Source of the DNA: Candidatus Aquidulcis sp.
Lineage (GTDB): Bacteria; Chloroflexota; Anaerolineae; Anaerolineales; E44-bin32
Length of the DNA stretch: 36,024 bases
NCBI GenBank assembly: GCA_020723365.1
Contig: DYJB01000009.1
Span: 1 to 36,024, forward strand
Direction of reading: 5' to 3'
In this document: in pieces, positions 31,984-36,024 of the stretch
How positions within the stretch are numbered: position 1 is the first letter of the stretch
Layout: each line of letters opens with the position of its first letter
The notes under the pieces: model-generated
The model's input: only the letters and a program-made list of their open reading frames with translations
Told to the model about the DNA's origin: nothing
Databases searched by the model: none
Program-made: the position numbers and the translations under genes

Positions 31984-34446
31984 CTACGGGTAGTCCTGGT
32001 CCGGCTGCCAGATCAGCGAGGTCTTTCCGCAGCTGCTGCTGACGAAGAAGGTCGCCATCCCCTGCTTGAAGAGCTCTTCCCAGGCGTGCTTGCGGTCTTC
32101 GCTGTAGGGGAAGTTGACGAAGTCATTGTAGGGAGCAAAGACGATCGGGATCTCGAGTGTTTCGCCTGCCGCAAGGGCAGGGACCATGAACGTGCGGTAG
32201 TCGAACAGCCCGTAGGTCGTGTTGGTCATGAGCGGCTTCGATAGCTTCCAGAACATCGGCACCGGCCCCGTGAGACCGGGTCCTTCCACGCGGGCGCTGG
32301 CGCTGACCGTGCCCTTGCCGGTACACACCGGCGTCCCGGAGAATTTCGGGTTGGGTGAGATGCGCAGCGTCAACATCGGCATCTGGTACTCGCCGTCGGG
32401 GTCGGGCTTCACCGGGACGCCATTCGGTACGTAGCTCACGGATTCCGACAGCGCCTTCTGCGCTTCCAGCAACCCCGCCTGCAAGCCTTCCTTGAACTTG
32501 GCCTCGACCGTCTTCTGCCACTGCGCCTTGGCTTCCTCCAGCGCGATTCCGGTGAGCAGGCTCCCGTTGGCGGCCTTCGTCACCTCCTCCGGGATGCCGA
32601 CCTGCATGGCGGCCTGCTGCGCCAGGTAGTCCATGCCTTGGTTGACCAGCTGATCGAAGTTGGGGATGCTGGGGGGAATACCCATCGACGCCAGCGCGCC
32701 GTCGAGGATCGTCCCGAGGCACTGCTTGCCGCACAGCTCGCCCGGCACGAACTTGGCCACCAGGTTGACGACTTCAGCCTTCAGGTCGCTGTAGGCCTGA
32801 CTGATCCAGTTCAGCGCCCCGGTGGCGTAACTCCAAGCCTTCTCCAGCCAGCTCTTCTCCTCAGGCTTGGGCTGGCAGAACTTGTCGCCCACGTTGTATG
32901 TGATCTTCTGATCGAATGGGTAGGTGATGGTCGTCTGCTTGGTTACCAGGTAGCAGCCGGAGTGTCCGTTGTCAGGCGGATTGAAGGTCTTGTAGGAGAT
33001 GATCTCGATCAGGTAGGGCGATTCGATCTTGATCGTGGGCGTCGGCGTCGGGCATCCCGGGGCCGATGGGTCGTTCAAACAGTTGAGGTTGGGAACCTCG
33101 AGGTACCCGCCCCCTCCTGCAGTCCAGTCCATGCGCACGGCGTTGGAGGCCGGGCTGACTTGCGCTTCGCCGACGACCGGCAGGATGCGGAAGTAGAAGC
33201 CGGTGACCGGGAAGAGGTTCCCGCCGGGCGGCAGGAATGTCACCGGGTTGAAAGGCTCCTGGAGGACAGCCTGGGAGCCGATGGAGACGACTGCGCCGGG
33301 AGAGCCGGCGGGCGCCGGCGTCGCCGTGGCGGCGTTGAAGAACGGGATCTGGCTCGGTGCGGTGGTGATGTCTCCCTGGGTGACGCTGCCGGGCGGCAGC
33401 GGAGGGTTGACCGGCGTCAGATCGATGGAGAAGACGCAGTTGGCGCAGGTGACCGGCCACGAGGCGATCAGCCCGTCCGGCGCCAGCGCATCCGCCTCGC
33501 TTCCGGTCGGGAAGGGCAAGGCCGAAGCCTGGAGCACACCCGCCGTTGCGCCGGGGTAGGTAGTCTCCCACTTGAGGACGAACTTGAGGTCGGCGAGCGA
33601 CCCGGACGTGGACACGAGCGTAGCCCATTCGCCGAGATTGATCTCACCCGTCACGGGCGGGGAGCTGATCCGCGTTGAACCCCACAGGTTGGTCGTCCAG
33701 GGAGGCTGGTAGCTGATCGACAGCCCGGAGCCGACCACCCACAGATCGCTTGTCCGGGTCGACGTCGTCTGGCAGTAGCGATCCCACAGGCGGGTGCGGA
33801 CCTCGAACACGGATCCTGGCACGGCCGCGGGCAAGTCGAACAGATAGGCGCCCGGTGCGTCCCCCTGTCGCGCCGCCGTTCGCAGCGCAGGCCCGGTCCG
33901 CATCAGGACGTTGGAACCGAACATGACCTTCTGCCAACGCATCGGAACGAACTCGAGCTCGATAGTTTCCGGCGCCGACCGGCAGCCGGGGATGGTGAGC
34001 GATCCCGGCACCGACGAGGTCACCGGCCGAGGCGCGGAGGGAGCGGGGCGCGTCGGGGAGGGACCGGAGCCGCCGCCCGATGAGCCGCCGTCGAAACGGA
34101 AGCGGGCGGAGGCCGACATGTCGCCATCGGGACAGAAGGCCGTGACCTTGACCGTGCGGTTCTGCCCGGCCGATCCGGTGACATAGAACTCGCCGTCCAG
34201 GCTGCCGTCGCGGCCGATCGATCCCGAGCCGGCGGCGTCACCACCAACCTCGACGCCGCCGCCTGGACACCATCCGTTTCCGCTGAACGATCCGCTGGCC
34301 GCCGGGGGCGGGCCGCTACTGGGACTCAGGCTGAGGGAGGGCCCGTCCGACTGAGCCCGGGCTTCCGGCGCGGGGACCCACGCTGCGGCGAGAACGGCGA
34401 CCAGCAGCAGTGCGTGAACCAGGCGAACGCGGATCTGAAGAAGCAT
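31984..34446 (-). CDS. Large secreted cysteine-containing protein of unknown function
   Basis: The predicted protein has 820 residues. A signal peptide ends A-R-A31 before Q-S-D. A beta-rich, IPT/bacterial-Ig-like domain follows (about 33-110, with G-N-G-W-C-P-G-G and T-A-F-C-P-D-G), then a Ser/Gly/Pro linker. A long middle region has a fibronectin-III-like strand pattern (G-F-Y-F-R-I-L-P-V). After P-T-P-T-P-T comes a helical region (S-W-L-E-K-A-W-S-Y, later A-Q-W-Q-K-T-V-E-A-K-F-K-E), and a beta-rich end. I count 14 cysteines, an even number that suits disulfides. I do not recognise a family. ATG 34446 has GGAGG 7 nt upstream; GTG 34452 would be too close to it. It is monocistronic and convergent with cdd. 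Confidence 0.85.
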   Translation of the reverse strand: MLLQIRVRLVHALLLVAVLAAAWVPAPEARAQSDGPSLSLSPSSGPPPAASGSFSGNGWCPGGGVEVGGDAAGSGSIGRDGSLDGEFYVTGSAGQNRTVKVTAFCPDGDMSASARFRFDGGSSGGGSGPSPTRPAPSAPRPVTSSVPGSLTIPGCRSAPETIELEFVPMRWQKVMFGSNVLMRTGPALRTAARQGDAPGAYLFDLPAAVPGSVFEVRTRLWDRYCQTTSTRTSDLWVVGSGLSISYQPPWTTNLWGSTRISSPPVTGEINLGEWATLVSTSGSLADLKFVLKWETTYPGATAGVLQASALPFPTGSEADALAPDGLIASWPVTCANCVFSIDLTPVNPPLPPGSVTQGDITTAPSQIPFFNAATATPAPAGSPGAVVSIGSQAVLQEPFNPVTFLPPGGNLFPVTGFYFRILPVVGEAQVSPASNAVRMDWTAGGGGYLEVPNLNCLNDPSAPGCPTPTPTIKIESPYLIEIISYKTFNPPDNGHSGCYLVTKQTTITYPFDQKITYNVGDKFCQPKPEEKSWLEKAWSYATGALNWISQAYSDLKAEVVNLVAKFVPGELCGKQCLGTILDGALASMGIPPSIPNFDQLVNQGMDYLAQQAAMQVGIPEEVTKAANGSLLTGIALEEAKAQWQKTVEAKFKEGLQAGLLEAQKALSESVSYVPNGVPVKPDPDGEYQMPMLTLRISPNPKFSGTPVCTGKGTVSASARVEGPGLTGPVPMFWKLSKPLMTNTTYGLFDYRTFMVPALAAGETLEIPIVFAPYNDFVNFPYSEDRKHAWEELFKQGMATFFVSSSCGKTSLIWQPDQDYP

Positions 34447-34608
34447 GATCACACCTCCCGGCGCATGGACGAGGGTTTCGAATGCGGGCGGATTCGGCGG
34501 AGTTGGGGACAGTAGCGGAGCGCGGGCACCGTGCCGCGCACGGCGAGGCCGCAGGATGGGACGAAGTCAGCGTGCCTGGGGGGCGTCGGCCCCATCCCAT
34601 GGGTCCTT

Positions 34609-34645
34609 GTGGAGATAATGGGCATTATACGCCCAATTTCTCCAC
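34609..34645 (-). promoter_or_regulatory. Palindromic promoter region of the secreted-protein gene
   Basis: GTGGAGA (34609-34615) and TCTCCAC (34639-34645) frame an inner GGGC/GCCC pair around ATTATAC. On the minus strand the centre reads TATAAT (34624-34629), a perfect -10. Transcription would start near 34617, giving a leader of about 170 nt. No good -35 is seen, so a regulator binding the dyad is plausible. The rest of 34453-34779 shows no gene. Confidence 0.5.
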
Positions 34646-34766
34646 TAGTTGCGAGTGCGGGATCGACTTGGGGGGACGCGTGGGATGGCGTCATCCGCCT
34701 GTCCTGCGACGACGGCGTGGATTCCGGTCGAGGGCTCGGGCATCAGGCGAGACGAATGCCCGCTGG

Positions 34767-34772
34767 TATAAT
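34767..34772 (+). promoter_or_regulatory. -10 box TATAAT, leaderless type, for recO
   Basis: A perfect TATAAT ends 7 nt before ATG 34780, so the predicted transcript start coincides with the start codon. No -35 is recognisable. A 7-bp inverted repeat, CGGGCAT/ATGCCCG (34737-34743 and 34756-34762), lies just upstream. Confidence 0.65.
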
Positions 34773-34779
34773 CCCGCGC

Positions 34780-35562
34780 ATGCCGAGCCGCGAGCGCCTC
34801 TACCGGACGGAAGCGGTCGTCTTGCGCCGGGGGGAATTCGGAGAGGCGGATCGCATCCTCACCGCCTACAGCCCGGAGCACGGCAAGCTGCGACTGGTGG
34901 CCAAAGGCGTGCGCAAAGCGCGCTCGCGCAAAGCCGGGCATCTCGAGCCTTTCACCCGCGTGGAGCTGCAGATCGCCCGCGGCCACGACCTGGACGTCAT
35001 CACCCAGGCGACGGCGCTCGATCTGCACCCGGGATTGCGCCAGGACCTGGAGCGTTTCGGCCACGCTGCCTACGTGGTCGAGCTGATGGATCGCTTCACC
35101 GTACAGGAAGGTGATGCCCGCGGGCTGTACCGGTTGCTGGTCGATACGCTTGAGCGGCTGGATGAGCCGTCCCAACCGGCGGCGGTCGTAGACTACTACC
35201 AGCTTCGCCTGCTCGACCTGCTCGGCTACCGCCCCGAGCTGTTCCGCTGCCTGGGCTGCGGCGCCGAGGTACGGCCTGCCGACCAATTCTTCTCGGCCGC
35301 CGCCGGCGGCGTCCTGTGCCCGGACTGTGGACGGCGTCGTCCGGAGGCGCGCCGCCTGTCCCTGGCCGCCCTCAAGGTGCTGCGACACTACCAGCGCAGC
35401 GCCTTCGCCAGCGCCATGGCGCCGCACGTGCGCTTCGAGGTGCTGGATGAGGCCGGGCTGGTGCTGGAAGCCTATGTGAGCTACCTGCTGGAGCGCCGCC
35501 TGCAGGCGCCCGTGTTCCTGCGCCAGGTCCGCCATCTCGAAGCTCAGGCGGCCGCAAAATGA
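34780..35562 (+). CDS. recO: DNA repair protein RecO
   Basis: The 260-residue protein has the RecO layout. An N-terminal OB-fold begins [28 protein letters not shown], followed by [11 protein letters not shown] helical C-terminal domain carries a zinc site, C157-L-G-C160 and C180-P-D-C183. RecO helps load RecA on SSB-coated DNA in the RecFOR pathway and anneals strands. The start at 34780 fits both the family's N-terminus and the -10 box; the open frame upstream to 34531 does not resemble the family. glyQ follows after 34 nt and is probably co-transcribed. Confidence 0.95.
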   Translation: MPSRERLYRTEAVVLRRGEFGEADRILTAYSPEHGKLRLVAKGVRKARSRKAGHLEPFTRVELQIARGHDLDVITQATALDLHPGLRQDLERFGHAAYVVELMDRFTVQEGDARGLYRLLVDTLERLDEPSQPAAVVDYYQLRLLDLLGYRPELFRCLGCGAEVRPADQFFSAAAGGVLCPDCGRRRPEARRLSLAALKVLRHYQRSAFASAMAPHVRFEVLDEAGLVLEAYVSYLLERRLQAPVFLRQVRHLEAQAAAK

Positions 35563-35596
35563 CCCGGCTGGCAGGCCGGCCTCGGAGAGAGTGCTC

Positions 35597-36024
35597 TTGT
35601 CCAAACCGCCCCTGACCTTCCAGGATGTCATCCTCAACCTGCAGCAGTTCTGGAGCCGGCAGGGTTGTGTGCTTTGGCAGCCCTACCACACCGAGGTGGG
35701 AGCCGGCACGATGAACCCGGCCACCTCGCTGCGCGTGCTCGGCCCCGAGCCGTGGAACGTGGCGTACGTCGAGCCCTCCACCCGTCCGACGGACGGACGC
35801 TATGGCGAGAATCCCAACCGCTGGCAGCACTACTACCAGTTCCAGGTGATGCTCAAACCCGACCCGGGCAACCCCCAGGAGATCTACCTTCAGTCGCTCG
35901 TCGCCCTCGGCATCGACCCGGCCCGGCACGACATCCGCTTCGTGGAAGACAATTGGGCTTCGCCGGCTTTGGGCGCCTGGGGCCTGGGGTGGGAGGTCTG
36001 GCTCGACGGCCAGGAGATCACGCA
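35597..36024 (+). CDS. glyQ: Glycyl-tRNA synthetase alpha subunit (5' part, runs off the window)
   Basis: The first 142 codons are present. The translation has [21 protein letters not shown][13 protein letters not shown], and P-W[22 protein letters not shown]. [11 protein letters not shown] and F-V-E-D-N-W[15 protein letters not shown] follow. This is the bacterial alpha-type enzyme that attaches glycine to tRNA-Gly. TTG 35597 is chosen because GGAGAG lies 7 nt upstream; GTG 35591 is in frame but too close to it. Whether the beta subunit is fused or separate lies outside the window. Confidence 0.95.
   Translation, partial: MSKPPLTFQDVILNLQQFWSRQGCVLWQPYHTEVGAGTMNPATSLRVLGPEPWNVAYVEPSTRPTDGRYGENPNRWQHYYQFQVMLKPDPGNPQEIYLQSLVALGIDPARHDIRFVEDNWASPALGAWGLGWEVWLDGQEIT

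Overview
The window is GC-rich (by eye about two thirds G+C), densely coded, and carries no insertion sequence, prophage or CRISPR array that I can recognise. The most likely source is a Chloroflexota bacterium, probably of the Anaerolineae type. Supporting signs are lipoproteins with Thr-Pro-rich linkers behind the lipobox, a solute-binding protein whose mature start is rich in VVVEGTP-like residues, a MacA/MacB-like export set with no outer-membrane channel gene beside it, and promoters whose -10 box lies 7-8 nt before the start codon. This is inference from style and gene content; no marker gene is complete enough here to prove it.

Layout. 1-500: the 3' end of a 23S rRNA and a complete 5S rRNA. 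938-2392: a GT-C membrane glycosyltransferase. 2517-6704 (minus strand): an overlapping operon of membrane-fusion protein, ATPase, FtsX/MacB permease and a small lipoprotein. 7017-9252: a PLP aminotransferase and a small response regulator, each followed by a hairpin terminator. 9311-12940: a minus-strand SUMF1-domain lipoprotein, a DUF3054-like membrane protein, a UDP-glycosyltransferase and a SRPBCC protein. 13023-15114: an ECF sigma factor, its membrane anti-sigma factor and a Nudix hydrolase, joined by 4-nt overlaps. 15192-17907: trmD and a family-5 solute-binding lipoprotein.

18162-27195 is a peptide/nickel (Dpp/Opp-type) ABC transporter locus. It has ATPase pair 1, a second solute-binding protein, one permease pair, a membrane-anchored c-type cytochrome and ATPase pair 2. 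A strong promoter with a structured leader drives the first half. A second -10 box, abutting a 12-bp inverted repeat, sits before the cytochrome and ATPase pair 2. 27325-27407 is a composite palindromic element. 27606-28646 is a REC-Roadblock/LC7 protein, followed by tRNA-Gln(TTG), glmU, a CorC/HlyC-family CBS protein and cdd. 31984-34446 (minus strand) is a large secreted cysteine-rich protein of unknown function. recO and the start of glyQ close the window.

Most notable observations: (1) four plus-strand genes have -10 boxes 7-8 nt before ATG, predicting leaderless mRNAs; (2) two neighbouring genes end inside related hairpins, with both stop codons falling at the same position of the repeat and both proteins ending Pro-Thr-Thr; (3) a cytochrome c with one CXXCH and one CX4CH motif lies inside a peptide-transporter locus; (4) a REC-Roadblock fusion; (5) an 820-residue secreted protein behind a palindromic promoter region.
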